Source: Galbibacter marinus | GTDB taxonomy: Bacteria > Bacteroidota > Bacteroidia > Flavobacteriales > Flavobacteriaceae | DNA: 64,000 nucleotides | Assembly (NCBI RefSeq): GCF_000300875.1 | Contig: NZ_AMSG01000017.1 | Span: 1-64,000 of the forward strand | Direction: 5' to 3' | In this document: positions 28,517 to 39,922 of the stretch, piece by piece | Layout of the letters: each line of letters begins with the position of its first letter | Position numbering within the stretch: the stretch's first letter is position 1 | Translations under genes and position numbers: made by a program | Notes under the pieces: generated by a model | Told to the model about the DNA's origin: nothing | Database searches by the model: none | The model's input: the letters and a program-made list of their open reading frames with translations, nothing else

Positions 28517-31258
28517 ATGCGTTATAAAACTATAATTTTTACAGTCATATTTATCTTAGCATCCCTTATTATTAGTTGCCAGAATGATACAAAAACCGAA
28601 AACAACAATACCGCAAGAAATAAAATATCCATAAATGAAGGATGGAAATTTTTTAAATACACTTCAAAGGGCAAAACTGATGATCTATTTTATGATATTC
28701 GGCCGGCGATTGAAAATGCAAATGATAATAAAGCTGCTGATACACCAGCAACGGAAGCTGAAAAATTAGAAACCTCTCAAAAGGCCTTAAAACCATATAT
28801 CCTACCAACGGCAAATACTTTTATAAAAGACTCAACTCAGCATCATACTAGACCTGAAGGTCAACCCGGGAGCGATTTTCCTTTTGTGCAAACTCGCTTT
28901 GATGACAGCAATTGGGAAACCATAGATTTACCTCATGACTGGGCTATTAAAGGTCCCTTCCAAAAAGGTGATAGTGCTGAGGTAGGAGGTGGAATGGGCC
29001 GTTTACCAAGTAATGGCGTAGCCTGGTATAGAAGAAAAATTGACATCTCTGAAAAAGATAAAAACAAATCTATTTTTTTAGATATTGATGGTGCCATGTC
29101 TTATGCTATTGTATGGCTTAACGGGAACTTAGTTGGCGGTTGGCCATATGGCTACAATTCGTTTCGATTGGATTTAACACCTTATCTAAACTTTTATGGA
29201 GATAACCAAATAGCAATTCGATTGGATAACCCAAATCACTCTGCCCGCTGGTACCCAGGTGGTGGCCTGTATAGAAATGTGTGGTTAACCAAAACCAACA
29301 AAGTACATGTTTCACATTGGGGAACTACAATAACCACTTCAAATGTCTCCAAGACATCGGCAGAGATTCATGTTGATGTAAAGGTCGAAAACAATACAGA
29401 AACTGATTCAAATATTGACCTGATCACGAAGATATACGAATTTAACAATAATGAGGTCGCAACGCCAGTTGCCACAATCACAAAGTCTAATGTTAAAATT
29501 CCAGCGGGCAAAAGTCAATCCATTAAAGGGTCAGTAACCACAGACAACCCAAAACTTTGGGGGCCTCCTCCATCACAAACTCCTCACCTATATAAAGCTG
29601 TTACTTCTGTAATGGACGAAAATGATTTAATAGACAACTACGAAACCATATTTGGTATTAAGGATATTGAACTCGATCCTAATCAAGGCATTTTGGTCAA
29701 TGGCGAATTAATTAAAATTCAAGGGGTAAATGAGCATCATGATTTAGGAGCTATTGGTACTGCATTTCATTTACGCGCAGCGGAGCGTAAATTAGAAATT
29801 TTAAGAGAGATGGGGGTCAATGCCATCAGAATGGCCCATAATCCACCAGCTCCAGAATTTTTGGATCTGACAGATAAAATGGGATTTTTGGTAGTGGATG
29901 AAGTATTCGATTCTTGGAAACGAAAAAAAACACCTCATGATTTTCATTTAATATTTTCAGATTGGTATGAAGCTGATGCTAGGGCTATGGTGCGCAGAGA
30001 TAAAAACCATCCATCGATCATTATGTGGAGTTATGGGAATGAAGTTGGTGAACAGTACACAGGTGAACAGGGAGCAGCCATTGGACAAAAGTTATCAGAT
30101 ATCATAAAAGAGGAAGACCCAACTAGACCAACAACAAGTGCAATGAACTGGGCAAAATCAGATATGCCATTTCCTAAAGTTATGGATATCATCAGTTTTA
30201 ACTATCAAGGAGAAGGCATCCGCCAAGATCCCATTTTTGACAATGTAACTGATAGAATTAAGACAAAGCCACAATATGAACCGTTTCATAATAAATTTCC
30301 AAACAAAGTTATTCTAAGTAGTGAAACCGCATCGGCAGCCAGTAGTCGTGGCATATATTTATTTCCTGTAACGGATTTAATCAGCTCACCAATCCGGGAT
30401 GGAATGGGTGGTGACTCTAAAATAAAACACGTCAGCGCATACGAACTTTATGCCGTTGATTTTGGATCTAGTCCTGATAAGGTTTTTGCTTCATTGGATA
30501 AACACCCTTACTCAGCAGGAGAATTTGTTTGGACTGGATTTGATTATTTAGGTGAACCAACGCCTTACTATGATTCAAGAAGTTCGTATAACGGCATTAT
30601 CGACTTAGCCGGATTCCCAAAAGATCGTTATTATTTATATCAAGCAAGATGGCGACCAGACTTACCAATGGTCCACGTATTGCCACATTGGAACTGGCCT
30701 GAGAGAATCGGGCAAATAACACCAGTACATGTATTTACCTCTGGTGACCAAGCGGAAGTTTTTCTAAATGGAAAATCACTTGGTAAAAAGAAAAAAGGAG
30801 AATTTGAATACCGTTTGCGTTGGGATGAGGTACAATACTATCCCGGAGAATTGAAGGTTGTTGCCTATAAAAACGGCAAAAAATGGGCAGAGAAAACGGT
30901 TTTTACAACCGGAGAACCTTTTAAACTGATCGCAAAGGCGGATAGATCTACAATTGATGCCGATGGTAAGGACTTATCTTATATCACAGTTCAAATAGCT
31001 GATAAAGACGGTTTAGTTGTTCCGACAGCCAATAACGAACTTGAGTTTAACATTCAGGGCCCAGGAGAAATTATTTCCACCGATAATGGAGACCCTTCTG
31101 ATTTAACATCCTTTGTTTCTAAAAAACGAAATGCCTTTAATGGTCTCGCACTAGTTGTTGTTCGCTCCAAAAAAGGAGAAACTGGAGCCATGGAGTTAAC
31201 TGTTAAATCAAATGGATTGAAGAAGACCGTTGTTCATTTAGTAAGTCACAAAAAATAG
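28517..31258 (+). CDS. GH2 family glycosidase (beta-galactosidase-like) lipoprotein
   Basis: Lipobox LIISC; GVNAIRMAHNPP; MWSYGNEVGE; C-terminal Ig-like domains. Confidence 0.9.
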   Translation: MRYKTIIFTVIFILASLIISCQNDTKTENNNTARNKISINEGWKFFKYTSKGKTDDLFYDIRPAIENANDNKAADTPATEAEKLETSQKALKPYILPTANTFIKDSTQHHTRPEGQPGSDFPFVQTRFDDSNWETIDLPHDWAIKGPFQKGDSAEVGGGMGRLPSNGVAWYRRKIDISEKDKNKSIFLDIDGAMSYAIVWLNGNLVGGWPYGYNSFRLDLTPYLNFYGDNQIAIRLDNPNHSARWYPGGGLYRNVWLTKTNKVHVSHWGTTITTSNVSKTSAEIHVDVKVENNTETDSNIDLITKIYEFNNNEVATPVATITKSNVKIPAGKSQSIKGSVTTDNPKLWGPPPSQTPHLYKAVTSVMDENDLIDNYETIFGIKDIELDPNQGILVNGELIKIQGVNEHHDLGAIGTAFHLRAAERKLEILREMGVNAIRMAHNPPAPEFLDLTDKMGFLVVDEVFDSWKRKKTPHDFHLIFSDWYEADARAMVRRDKNHPSIIMWSYGNEVGEQYTGEQGAAIGQKLSDIIKEEDPTRPTTSAMNWAKSDMPFPKVMDIISFNYQGEGIRQDPIFDNVTDRIKTKPQYEPFHNKFPNKVILSSETASAASSRGIYLFPVTDLISSPIRDGMGGDSKIKHVSAYELYAVDFGSSPDKVFASLDKHPYSAGEFVWTGFDYLGEPTPYYDSRSSYNGIIDLAGFPKDRYYLYQARWRPDLPMVHVLPHWNWPERIGQITPVHVFTSGDQAEVFLNGKSLGKKKKGEFEYRLRWDEVQYYPGELKVVAYKNGKKWAEKTVFTTGEPFKLIAKADRSTIDADGKDLSYITVQIADKDGLVVPTANNELEFNIQGPGEIISTDNGDPSDLTSFVSKKRNAFNGLALVVVRSKKGETGAMELTVKSNGLKKTVVHLVSHKK

Positions 31259-31410
31259 TAATCAATTATCCACACAAATCATCGATTTAATAGTTTGGTA
31301 ATTTACTCTTAACACTAACTAGAATCTATATGCTGACATTTGCATCATCAGTAACGCACCAAATAAATTTTGAGTTAGCAAAACAGATTAGTTAGTTTAG
31401 TTTAGTTTTA

Positions 31411-31436
31411 AAGCCGATATCAGTCGGCTTTTTTCG
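31411..31436. terminator. Hairpin terminator overlapping stop of minus-strand gene
   Basis: AAGCCGA-tatcag-TCGGCTTTTTT. Confidence 0.8.
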
Positions 31437-32229
31437 TTTTCAATTGTAACTTAAGTTCTTTAAAATATTCTAAAGCTAAAGAGACCCGAGAGCCATACCA
31501 GGAGAAGAATTCTCCATCTACTAATACGATTTCAGTGCCCGGAAATACTCCCGCTAGTTCCTCTTTATGCTTTTCTTTAAAAGGATAGGGTTCTGAAGAT
31601 AAAAACAGCAAATCGATCTTAGAAGTATGTAAATCTGATAATTCAATCTCAGGGTATCTGGAGTGATTCTTAAAAGCGTTTTTATAACCTGCCACCTCGA
31701 GCATGTGATTAATAAAGGTATCTCCCCCTGCAAGCATCCACGGTTTTTTCCAAATCATATAGGCGACTTTTTGACGTGGCTCACCAGATAAAAATGAATT
31801 ATACTCCTTTGCCTTTTTTTTAATCTGTTGGATGAGAAACTCAGCTTTGCGAGCTACTTTAAAAATCTCACCATATTGCTGAATTAATTCATAACAGTCA
31901 TCTAAATTATAGATATCAGCAAGATGCACCTGAGTGAAGTCTTCTAACTGCTCAACAATTTGCTGGGTATTCTCTTCCTTATTACAAAGTACTATGTCTG
32001 GATTTAGGGATTTGAGTGTTTCCCAGTGTACGTTTTTGGTTCCTCCAACTACAGTAATGTTACTTCTCAGATGATTCGGATGAACGCAAAACTTGGTAAT
32101 ACCAACTAATAAATGTTCTAAACCCAAATCATATAAAAGTTCTGTTTGAGATGGAACAAGGCAAACTACCCTTTTAAAAGCACGTGAAGTATCAATATGT
32201 CTACCTAGTTGATCAACCAAAGGAATCAA
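31420..32229 (-). CDS. periplasmic metal/cobalamin-binding (BtuF-like) protein
   Basis: [45 protein letters not shown]. Confidence 0.8.
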   Translation of the reverse strand: MIPLVDQLGRHIDTSRAFKRVVCLVPSQTELLYDLGLEHLLVGITKFCVHPNHLRSNITVVGGTKNVHWETLKSLNPDIVLCNKEENTQQIVEQLEDFTQVHLADIYNLDDCYELIQQYGEIFKVARKAEFLIQQIKKKAKEYNSFLSGEPRQKVAYMIWKKPWMLAGGDTFINHMLEVAGYKNAFKNHSRYPEIELSDLHTSKIDLLFLSSEPYPFKEKHKEELAGVFPGTEIVLVDGEFFSWYGSRVSLALEYFKELKLQLKTKKAD

Positions 32230-33035
32230 AGAAAACTGGCCATTTGCAATTGTAGATCCTTCGCCTTCTCTGCCGCTTTTTCAGCAAAGTCTTTCCCTTT
32301 TGAAGCATATAAGATACCTCTAGAAGAATTCACTAAAAGCCCCACATTATCATTCAACCCGTATTTGCAGACCTCCTTAAGACTCCCTCCCTGAGCTCCT
32401 ACCCCGGGAACTAGTAAAAATGATTCTGGAACTATCGCACGAATATCCTTTAGATATTCTGCTTTGGTTGCACCAATGACATACATTAGGTTTTCAGAAT
32501 TCACATAATTCTTTGAGGTTTCCAGCACATTTTGATAAAGAGGTTTTGCGGCATATTCCTTGGTCTGAAAATCAAATGCACCAGGATTTGAGGTAAGAGA
32601 CAATAATATGGTATGCCGATCCTTAAAAGCTAAGAACGGCTCTACAGAATCTCTTCCCATATAAGGAGCTACGGTCACAGAATCAAAGTTGAGATCCTCA
32701 AAGAAGGCTTTAGCATACATGGTCGAAGTATTCCCGATATCGCCTCTTTTAGCATCCGCTATGGTAAACAACTCTGGATAATGCTCATTAATGTAATCAA
32801 TTGTTTTCTTTAAACTCTCCCAGCCTTTGATTCCCAGAGCCTCATAGAAAGCAATATTTGGCTTTAACGCTACGGCTAAATGGTGCGTGGCATCAATAAT
32901 TGCTTTATTAAATTCAAAAACAGGGTCCTTGGTTTCTAACAAATGGGTTGGTAACTTCTTTAAATCGACATCCAAACCTATGCATAAAAATGATTTTTTC
33001 CTTCTTATCTGCTCTACCAGCTGGGTTAATTCCAT
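32226..33035 (-). CDS. pyrF: orotidine 5'-phosphate decarboxylase
   Basis: [26 protein letters not shown]. Confidence 0.95.
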   Translation of the reverse strand: MELTQLVEQIRRKKSFLCIGLDVDLKKLPTHLLETKDPVFEFNKAIIDATHHLAVALKPNIAFYEALGIKGWESLKKTIDYINEHYPELFTIADAKRGDIGNTSTMYAKAFFEDLNFDSVTVAPYMGRDSVEPFLAFKDRHTILLSLTSNPGAFDFQTKEYAAKPLYQNVLETSKNYVNSENLMYVIGATKAEYLKDIRAIVPESFLLVPGVGAQGGSLKEVCKYGLNDNVGLLVNSSRGILYASKGKDFAEKAAEKAKDLQLQMASFL

Positions 33036-33125
33036 AGTAATGATTGCATTTACTTAAAGCCTCTTAAGGATATATTTCACTTTAAAATACTTTATAAAAT
33101 ATTTTTAAATGAAGAGAATTTTGGT

Positions 33126-34202
33126 TTATAAAATTTCGCTAGCCTCCTTAAGCTTCTCTGTATTTTCTGCCAATTTCAATTCTTCTATTATTTTATCCAA
33201 ATCACCGTTTACAATATTAGAAAGGTCGTAAAGTGTAAGACCTATACGATGGTCGGTAACTCTTCCTTGAGGGTAATTATAGGTTCTAATTTTTGCACTA
33301 CGATCTCCACTAGAAACCATACTTTTACGTCTTGCGGAATCCGCTTCTTGTTTTTTCGCCAATTCCCTTTCATACAATCGAGATCGTAGAACCTTGATTG
33401 CTTTTTCTAAATTTTTGTGCTGTGATTTCTCATCCTGACAGCGTACCTCTATTCCAGTAGGGATGTGTTGTAACTGGATCGCAGAATAAGTCGTATTTAC
33501 AGATTGTCCTCCAGGACCAGTTGAGGTGGTTCTAATAATCTTCACATCCCCCATATCCAACTCAACGTCGAATTCCTCAGCTTCTGGCAATACCATCACA
33601 GTGGCTGCAGAGGTATGTACCCGGCCTTGCGTTTCAGTTTGTGGAACACGTTGAACTCGATGCACACCCGCTTCGAATTTTAAGGTTCCGTAAACATCAC
33701 TTCCGTTGACTTCAAAAATAATTTCTTTATATCCTCCAGAGGTTCCTTCATTGAAGTCCACCACGCCAACCTTCCATCCTCTACCTTCACAATATTTGGT
33801 GTACATGCGTTGTAAATCACCTGCAAAAATACTTGCCTCATCTCCTCCTGTTCCTGCTCTGATCTCAACCACGACATTTTTAGCATCCTCTGGATCCTTA
33901 GGAATAAGCATGAATTTGATCTGTTCTTCCAAACCAGGGAGTTTCTCCTTGGCCTCATCCAACTGCATCTTTGCCATTTCTACCATTTCAGCATCACTTG
34001 CATCAGCAATGATTTCCTCAGCCTCAGCAATGTTATCCAAAACCTCTTTATACTCCTCCCTTTTATCTACAAGATCTTTAAGATCTTTGTACTCCTTATT
34101 GAGTTGCACATAACGCTTTTGATCAGCGATGACATCCGGCTGGATGATCAAATCTGAAATCTCATCAAAGCGTTGCTTTACAACATTTAATTTATCTAAC
34201 AT
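33126..34202 (-). CDS. prfA: peptide chain release factor 1
   Basis: [35 protein letters not shown]. Confidence 0.97.
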   Translation of the reverse strand: MLDKLNVVKQRFDEISDLIIQPDVIADQKRYVQLNKEYKDLKDLVDKREEYKEVLDNIAEAEEIIADASDAEMVEMAKMQLDEAKEKLPGLEEQIKFMLIPKDPEDAKNVVVEIRAGTGGDEASIFAGDLQRMYTKYCEGRGWKVGVVDFNEGTSGGYKEIIFEVNGSDVYGTLKFEAGVHRVQRVPQTETQGRVHTSAATVMVLPEAEEFDVELDMGDVKIIRTTSTGPGGQSVNTTYSAIQLQHIPTGIEVRCQDEKSQHKNLEKAIKVLRSRLYERELAKKQEADSARRKSMVSSGDRSAKIRTYNYPQGRVTDHRIGLTLYDLSNIVNGDLDKIIEELKLAENTEKLKEASEIL

Positions 34203-34420
34203 AACTTCTTTAAAATTGGCAGCACAAATTTACGATTATTTTGATGGAATTTGATATGTGCCAGCCTTAGTATAACAATCCCATATTCATTTTAGTATCC
34301 CTTTTATTTGGCAAAACACCCATATGCGCAGCTCACATAGGGCAGTTAAAGAGCTTATAACCTAACTATTAAACTCTCTAATTTACTACCAAAAAAGGTT
34401 ATTAATTATAAAAGAAGACG

Positions 34421-35602
34421 TTAATAATATTCAAAAGTTCCCTTATCCGAAATAATGCTCAGCTTTTTGGTAGATGAAGCCTCTACCCTTCCTACTATTT
34501 GAGCGTCCACATCAAAAGACTTAGAAATTGCAATGATCTCCTGGGCTATACTTGGATCAACATACAACTCCATACGATGCCCACAGTTAAATACCTGGTA
34601 CATCTCCTTCCACGACGTTTTAGACTGCTCTTGGATGAGTTTAAATAGCGGTGGCACTTCAAACATACTATCTTTAATGATATGCAAATTGTCAATAAAA
34701 TGCAATATTTTAGTTTGTGCTCCTCCACTACAGTGAATCATACCATCAATCTTTGCTGATCCGATTTTTTGAAGTATCGCTTGAATGATCGGCGCATAGG
34801 TTCTTGTTGGAGATAATACTAATTTTCCAGCATCCAGTGGAGATCCTTCAACAGAATCTGTTAGATTTGTATCTCCAGAGTACACCAATTCCTCTGGTAC
34901 ACTGTGATCAAAACTTTCTGGATATTTTTCTGCCAAATATTTACCAAACACATCATGTCTCGCCGATGTTAACCCATTACTTCCCATACCTCCATTGTAT
35001 TGCTTTTCATAGGAAGCTTTACCATAAGAAGCCAATCCAACAATCACATTACCTGCTTTAATATTCGCGTTATCTATAACATCGGAACGTTTTATTCTGG
35101 CAGTAACAGTAGAATCCACGATAATGGTTCTCACCAAATCCCCTACATCAGCTGTTTCTCCTCCAGTGGAATAAATATTTACCCCATACTGTTTCATTTC
35201 AGCAATAAGTTCCTCGGTACCATTAATAATCGCAGCAATTACCTCTGAAGTTATCACATTCTTATTTCTCCCAATGGTCGAAGAGAGCAAAATATCGCTC
35301 GTAGCTCCTACGCAAAGTAAATCATCGATATTCATTATCAAGGCATCTTGAGCGATCCCTTTCCAAACTGAGACATCCCCTGTTTCCTTCCAATACATAT
35401 AGGCCAAAGAAGACTTGGTCCCTGCCCCATCAGCGTGCATGATCAAACAATGATCCTCGCTACCCGTTAAATGATCGGGAATAATTTTACAAAACGCTTT
35501 TGGAAATAATCCCTTATCAACATCTTTAATGGCGGCATGCACATCTTCCTTTGAAGCAGAAACACCTCTTTGTGAATATCGTTTACTTATCTGAGAACTC
35601 AT
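34421..35602 (-). CDS. purM: phosphoribosylformylglycinamidine cyclo-ligase / AIR synthase family
   Basis: HADGAGTKSSLAY; STGGETADVGDLVRT. Start taken as MSSQISKRYSQRGVS. Confidence 0.88.
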   Translation of the reverse strand: MSSQISKRYSQRGVSASKEDVHAAIKDVDKGLFPKAFCKIIPDHLTGSEDHCLIMHADGAGTKSSLAYMYWKETGDVSVWKGIAQDALIMNIDDLLCVGATSDILLSSTIGRNKNVITSEVIAAIINGTEELIAEMKQYGVNIYSTGGETADVGDLVRTIIVDSTVTARIKRSDVIDNANIKAGNVIVGLASYGKASYEKQYNGGMGSNGLTSARHDVFGKYLAEKYPESFDHSVPEELVYSGDTNLTDSVEGSPLDAGKLVLSPTRTYAPIIQAILQKIGSAKIDGMIHCSGGAQTKILHFIDNLHIIKDSMFEVPPLFKLIQEQSKTSWKEMYQVFNCGHRMELYVDPSIAQEIIAISKSFDVDAQIVGRVEASSTKKLSIISDKGTFEYY

Positions 35603-35629
35603 TGAATGAAATTTTAGACAAAAATAGCC

Positions 35630-35666
35630 ATAAAAAAAAAGCACACAAACTTTTGTTTGTGTGCTT
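35630..35666 (-). terminator. Rho-independent terminator downstream of glnN (minus strand)
   Basis: Perfect 12-bp stem AAGCACACAAAC-tttt-GTTTGTGTGCTT followed on the minus strand by a T tract. Confidence 0.85.
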
Positions 35667-35901
35667 ATACTTTAGAAGGTTGGTTAAGGCCTTCTATCTT
35701 CTGTAATTCAAAAATTTTATGTCCCAAAATTTAAGAACTACATCATTAAATTGATTAATAGCGTCCCAAATATAGGAAAACATTTAGTTGTAAAATCAGG
35801 AAAAATCCCCTAATTTATAGATACTTAGCTTTTTTCGACCTAGCCACGTAAAAATCGGTTTAAGAACAAAGCATATTATATGCTTTATAACCGATCAAAC
35901 A

Positions 35902-38088
35902 TTATTTTGTAAACAACAGTTCTCTATATTTAGTAAGTGGCCATAAATTATCCTCTACCATTAATTCTAATTTATCACAATGGTAACGGATGTCTTCAAA
36001 AAATGGCAACACACGTTCGCAATAAGCCTCTGCTTTAAGCTGCGCTTTATCCAGTTTATTCGCGTATTTTCTAGCATCTATCATCATATTAACCTTTGAG
36101 TTGATCTCAGAAATATGTTCAGAAATTTCTTCAATCAAATCCAGTTGCTCTGGAGCCAATTTCTTAAAATCACTTCCAAAGACATCTTTGATTCCTTTAA
36201 CATTAGTGATTAATATATTTTGATAGCGAATTGCAGTTGGAATAACATGATTTCTAGCAATATCACCTAGTACTCTACTCTCTATTTGAACTTTGTGTAC
36301 ATATTCCTCTAATTCTATTTCGTGACGGGCTTTAATTTCGATCTCACTCATAACATCAAGTTGTTCAAACAAATCGATGGTGGATTTCTTAAGATATACC
36401 TTAAGAGCCTCTGGAGTCGTTTTATTATTACTCAGGCCTCTTTTGACCGCTTCCTTTTCCCATGCAGCGCTGTATCCATCTCCTTCAAACCTAATTTTCT
36501 TAGAAGCTTTAATATACTCTCTAAGCACATTAAATATGGCCTCATCTTTTTTCAGGCCTTTTTTGTCAATCAAAGCATCCACTTCTACTTTGAATGCTTT
36601 AAGTTGCTTGGCTACAATGGCATTTAAAATCATCATCGGTTTTGCACAATTCGCCTTAGATCCCACAGCTCTAAATTCAAATTTATTACCTGTAAAGGCA
36701 AAGCTAGAAGTACGGTTTCTATCCGTGTTGTCTAATAAAATCTCTGGAATCTTACCAACTACATTTAATTTTAGATCTGTTTTCTCCTCAGGTGACAACT
36801 TTCCTTTAGACACATCCTCTAATTCCTCTAAAACCTTGTTGAGTTGACTTCCAATAAAAACAGAAACAATTGCTGGAGGTGCTTCATTAGCGCCCAATCG
36901 GTGGTCATTTGTTGCGGAAGCCACTGAAGCTCTTAAGAGTTCTTCATTATCGTGAACAGCCTTAATGGTATTTATAAAGAAGGTCAAGAACTGTAGATTC
37001 TTCGTCGGTGTGGTACCAGGGCTTAATAAGTTGACACCTTTATTTGTGGCCAAGGACCAATTGTTATGTTTACCCGACCCGTTAATTCCGGCAAATGGTT
37101 TTTCGTGGAACAGTACTTTAAAATTATGCTTGTCTGCCATTTTATCCATAAGGTCCATCAATAATGAATTATGATCCACCGCAAGATTCGCCTCTTCATA
37201 AATAGGCGCCAATTCAAATTGATTTGGAGCCACTTCATTATGTCTGGTTTTCACAGGAATCCCCAAGCGAACACATTCATTTTCCAATTCTATCATATAG
37301 TTCAGCACACGATCGGGAATAGATCCAAAGTAATGGTCGTCTAATTGCTGACCTTTTGCTGGTGAATGACCAAGCAATGTCCTACCTGCTAATAGTAGGT
37401 CAGGCCTTGAAAGGGTAAGCGCTTTATCAATTAAAAAATACTCTTGTTCCCAGCCCAAGGTAGCGTTTACCTTGGTGACACTTTTATCAAAATATCGTGC
37501 CACCTCTGTGGCAGCTTGATCAATAGCTAATAGAGATCGAAGCAAAGGCGCTTTATTATCTAAGGCCTCTCCTGTATAGGAAACAAAAACTGTAGGGATG
37601 CATAGAGTCGTCCCGTGAATAAATGCTGGAGATGTTGGATCCCAAGCAGTATACCCCCTAGCTTCAAAAGTATTTCGGATACCTCCGTTTGGAAAGCTGG
37701 AAGCATCAGGCTCTTGTTGTACCAGCTGTGCACCGCCAAACCTATCAACCGCATCAGTGGTACTAATGGGCTCGAAAAAGGCATCGTGTTTCTCGGCTGT
37801 TGTTCCAGTTAATGGTTGAAACCAGTGCGTGTAATGTGTGGCCCCTTTAGATATTGCCCATATCTTCATATAAGTGGCAATCTCATCAGCTAATTTTCTG
37901 TTTATCTTTCCCCCACCTTCTATAGCATCCATTACACTACTATAAGCTTCTTTAGACATCACCTGCCTCATGACAACTGCATTAAAGACATTGGCACCGA
38001 ATTGATCTGAACGATGGTCAGGTGTTTCAACATGAACAGGAGTGCGTTCAAACGTTTGCTTTATTGCTTCAAATCTAATTGTAGACAT
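35902..38088 (-). CDS. glnN: glutamine synthetase type III
   Basis: 728 aa; WDPTSPAF; HNEVAPNQFELAPIYEEAN; FAGINGSGKHNNWS. Confidence 0.95.
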   Translation of the reverse strand: MSTIRFEAIKQTFERTPVHVETPDHRSDQFGANVFNAVVMRQVMSKEAYSSVMDAIEGGGKINRKLADEIATYMKIWAISKGATHYTHWFQPLTGTTAEKHDAFFEPISTTDAVDRFGGAQLVQQEPDASSFPNGGIRNTFEARGYTAWDPTSPAFIHGTTLCIPTVFVSYTGEALDNKAPLLRSLLAIDQAATEVARYFDKSVTKVNATLGWEQEYFLIDKALTLSRPDLLLAGRTLLGHSPAKGQQLDDHYFGSIPDRVLNYMIELENECVRLGIPVKTRHNEVAPNQFELAPIYEEANLAVDHNSLLMDLMDKMADKHNFKVLFHEKPFAGINGSGKHNNWSLATNKGVNLLSPGTTPTKNLQFLTFFINTIKAVHDNEELLRASVASATNDHRLGANEAPPAIVSVFIGSQLNKVLEELEDVSKGKLSPEEKTDLKLNVVGKIPEILLDNTDRNRTSSFAFTGNKFEFRAVGSKANCAKPMMILNAIVAKQLKAFKVEVDALIDKKGLKKDEAIFNVLREYIKASKKIRFEGDGYSAAWEKEAVKRGLSNNKTTPEALKVYLKKSTIDLFEQLDVMSEIEIKARHEIELEEYVHKVQIESRVLGDIARNHVIPTAIRYQNILITNVKGIKDVFGSDFKKLAPEQLDLIEEISEHISEINSKVNMMIDARKYANKLDKAQLKAEAYCERVLPFFEDIRYHCDKLELMVEDNLWPLTKYRELLFTK

Positions 38089-38334
38089 ATAAATAATTGG
38101 TATATAAAGTATTAATACTTCGTTTATTGTTACGAATTAACAAATTACCTAAATATTTCACATTGTAGGAAATATTGAGACATTATTTTTTAATTATTTG
38201 TCAACAAAATTCGCTCAAATTATGCATATAAAAAAATACCCCCTAAAAAAATAGGGCATTAATAAAAATTAAAGACGTATTTAAAAAAACACCCCTTGAT
38301 TTATCGAGATATTTTCAAAAAAACTACTTTTGCG

Positions 38335-38342
38335 AATGTAAA
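38335..38342 (+). promoter_or_regulatory. Bacteroidota -7 element TACTTTTG
   Basis: TAnnTTTG match upstream of the GSII gene at 38365. Confidence 0.4.
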
Positions 38343-38364
38343 GTTCAATTAAAACTATAAAATT

Positions 38365-39390
38365 ATGAGCAAGGCAAAACTTGAATACATTTGGTTGGAT
38401 GGATATTTTCCCACCCAAAACATGAGAAGCAAAACTAAAGTTGAAGACAATTTTAGTGGAAAATTAGAAGACTGCCCTATATGGTCTTTTGATGGTTCCT
38501 CAACCAAGCAAGCATTAGGAGGTTCTTCAGACTGCTTACTAAAACCAGTGGCAATTTATCCAGACCCTGCAAGGAATAATGGATATTTAGTCATGGCAGA
38601 GGTACTTAATGCGGATGGCACACCACACCAGACGAATTCAAGAGCCACTATTGATAATGAGAATGATGAAGATTTTTGGTTTGGTTTCGAACAAGAGTAC
38701 TTTATTATGGACTCCAAAACAGAATTACCACTTGGTTTTCCTGTAGGAGGATACCCAGGTCCACAGGGATTGTATTACTGCTCAGTGGGAGGTAAAAACA
38801 CCCATGGAAGAGCAATCGTAGAACGTCACGCCGACCTATGTATTGAAGCTGGCATTAATTTCGAAGGCATTAACCAAGAAGTAGCCTGTGGTCAATGGGA
38901 ATTCCAAATCTTTGCCAAAGGAGGCAAAAAGGCTGGGGACGAAATTTGGATTGCCCGTTATTTACTAGACAGATTATGTGAGGAGTACAATTACTATATA
39001 GAGTACCACCCAAAACCTATCAAAGGAGACTGGAATGGCTCTGGAATGCATGCTAATTTCTCTAATACCCTGCTTAGAACCTGTGGTTCAAAAGAAGTTT
39101 ATGATAAAGTTTGTGAAGCGTTCAGACCCGTTACAAAAGAGCATATCGATGTATATGGAGAATTCAACGATGAACGTTTAACTGGAAAGCATGAAACGGC
39201 TTCAATAAATGACTTCTCATATGGAGTCTCCGATAGAGGTGCCTCTATCCGTATTCCAATTATCACCGTTGAGAAAGGATATAAAGGATGGTTAGAGGAT
39301 AGAAGACCAGCTTCGAATGCTGATCCTTATAAAGTTGCTGCTAGAATCATAAAAACAGTAAACACTGTAAATGTAGCAGTGGAAGCATAA
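38365..39390 (+). CDS. glutamine synthetase type II (beta-grasp, eukaryotic-like)
   Basis: WSFDGSSTKQA; FWFGFEQEYFIMD; GDWNGSGMHANFSN; 341 aa. Confidence 0.93.
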   Translation: MSKAKLEYIWLDGYFPTQNMRSKTKVEDNFSGKLEDCPIWSFDGSSTKQALGGSSDCLLKPVAIYPDPARNNGYLVMAEVLNADGTPHQTNSRATIDNENDEDFWFGFEQEYFIMDSKTELPLGFPVGGYPGPQGLYYCSVGGKNTHGRAIVERHADLCIEAGINFEGINQEVACGQWEFQIFAKGGKKAGDEIWIARYLLDRLCEEYNYYIEYHPKPIKGDWNGSGMHANFSNTLLRTCGSKEVYDKVCEAFRPVTKEHIDVYGEFNDERLTGKHETASINDFSYGVSDRGASIRIPIITVEKGYKGWLEDRRPASNADPYKVAARIIKTVNTVNVAVEA

Positions 39391-39417
39391 AATATAATTC
39401 TACATCACCATTACTAT

Positions 39418-39447
39418 AGAGGCTGCATTTAGTGGCCTCTTTTTTTG
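39418..39447 (+). terminator. Rho-independent terminator
   Basis: AGAGGC-tgcatttagtg-GCCTCT followed by T7. Confidence 0.8.
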
Positions 39448-39483
39448 ATTTAAACACAAGAATTCCTGCAAAATTAGTTATAA

Positions 39484-39519
39484 AACTATAAAAGTAGTTG
39501 CTTAACTATAAAAATAGTT
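39484..39519. promoter_or_regulatory. Two tandem BlaI/MecI-type operators
   Basis: AACTATAAAAGTAGTT (39484-39499) and AACTATAAAAATAGTT (39504-39519), exactly 20 bp apart. Confidence 0.7.
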
Positions 39520-39562
39520 TTATATTTGGTTTCTATTGATTCATAAAGCAAAGATTACGCGT

Positions 39563-39922
39563 ATGCAAAAGTTAACCAACAAAGAAGAAGACATCATGAA
39601 GATTCTGTGGCGCCTTGAAAAAGCTTTTGTCAAAGAAGTGATGGCCGAGATCAAAGAGGAAAAACCACATTATAATACCTTATCTACTATTATCCGAAAC
39701 CTAGAAGAGAAAGGCTTTGTCAGTCATAACGCTTTCGGAAACACCCACCAGTACTACCCTATTGTGAAAAAAGAAAGCTATCGTTCCAGATTTGTCACCA
39801 AAGCAATGGAAGACTACTTCAACAACTCTTACAAAAATCTTGTAAGTCACTTTGCCAAGGAAGAAAAAATATCCGTGGAAGAATTAAAAGAAATCATTCA
39901 TCAAATAGAAAACAGTAAGTAA
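39563..39922 (+). CDS. BlaI/MecI/CopY family repressor
   Basis: MQKLTNKEEDIMKILWRLEKAFVKEVMAEI; ATG at 39563 used as start. Confidence 0.9.
   Translation: MQKLTNKEEDIMKILWRLEKAFVKEVMAEIKEEKPHYNTLSTIIRNLEEKGFVSHNAFGNTHQYYPIVKKESYRSRFVTKAMEDYFNNSYKNLVSHFAKEEKISVEELKEIIHQIENSK

Noticed and set aside
33680-34113. Antisense/alternate-frame ORFs in prfA (33680-33958, 33706-34113)
   Set aside because: Fully inside prfA, which has clear motifs.
36322-37812. Several + strand ORFs across glnN
   Set aside because: Antisense to a well-supported glutamine synthetase III gene.
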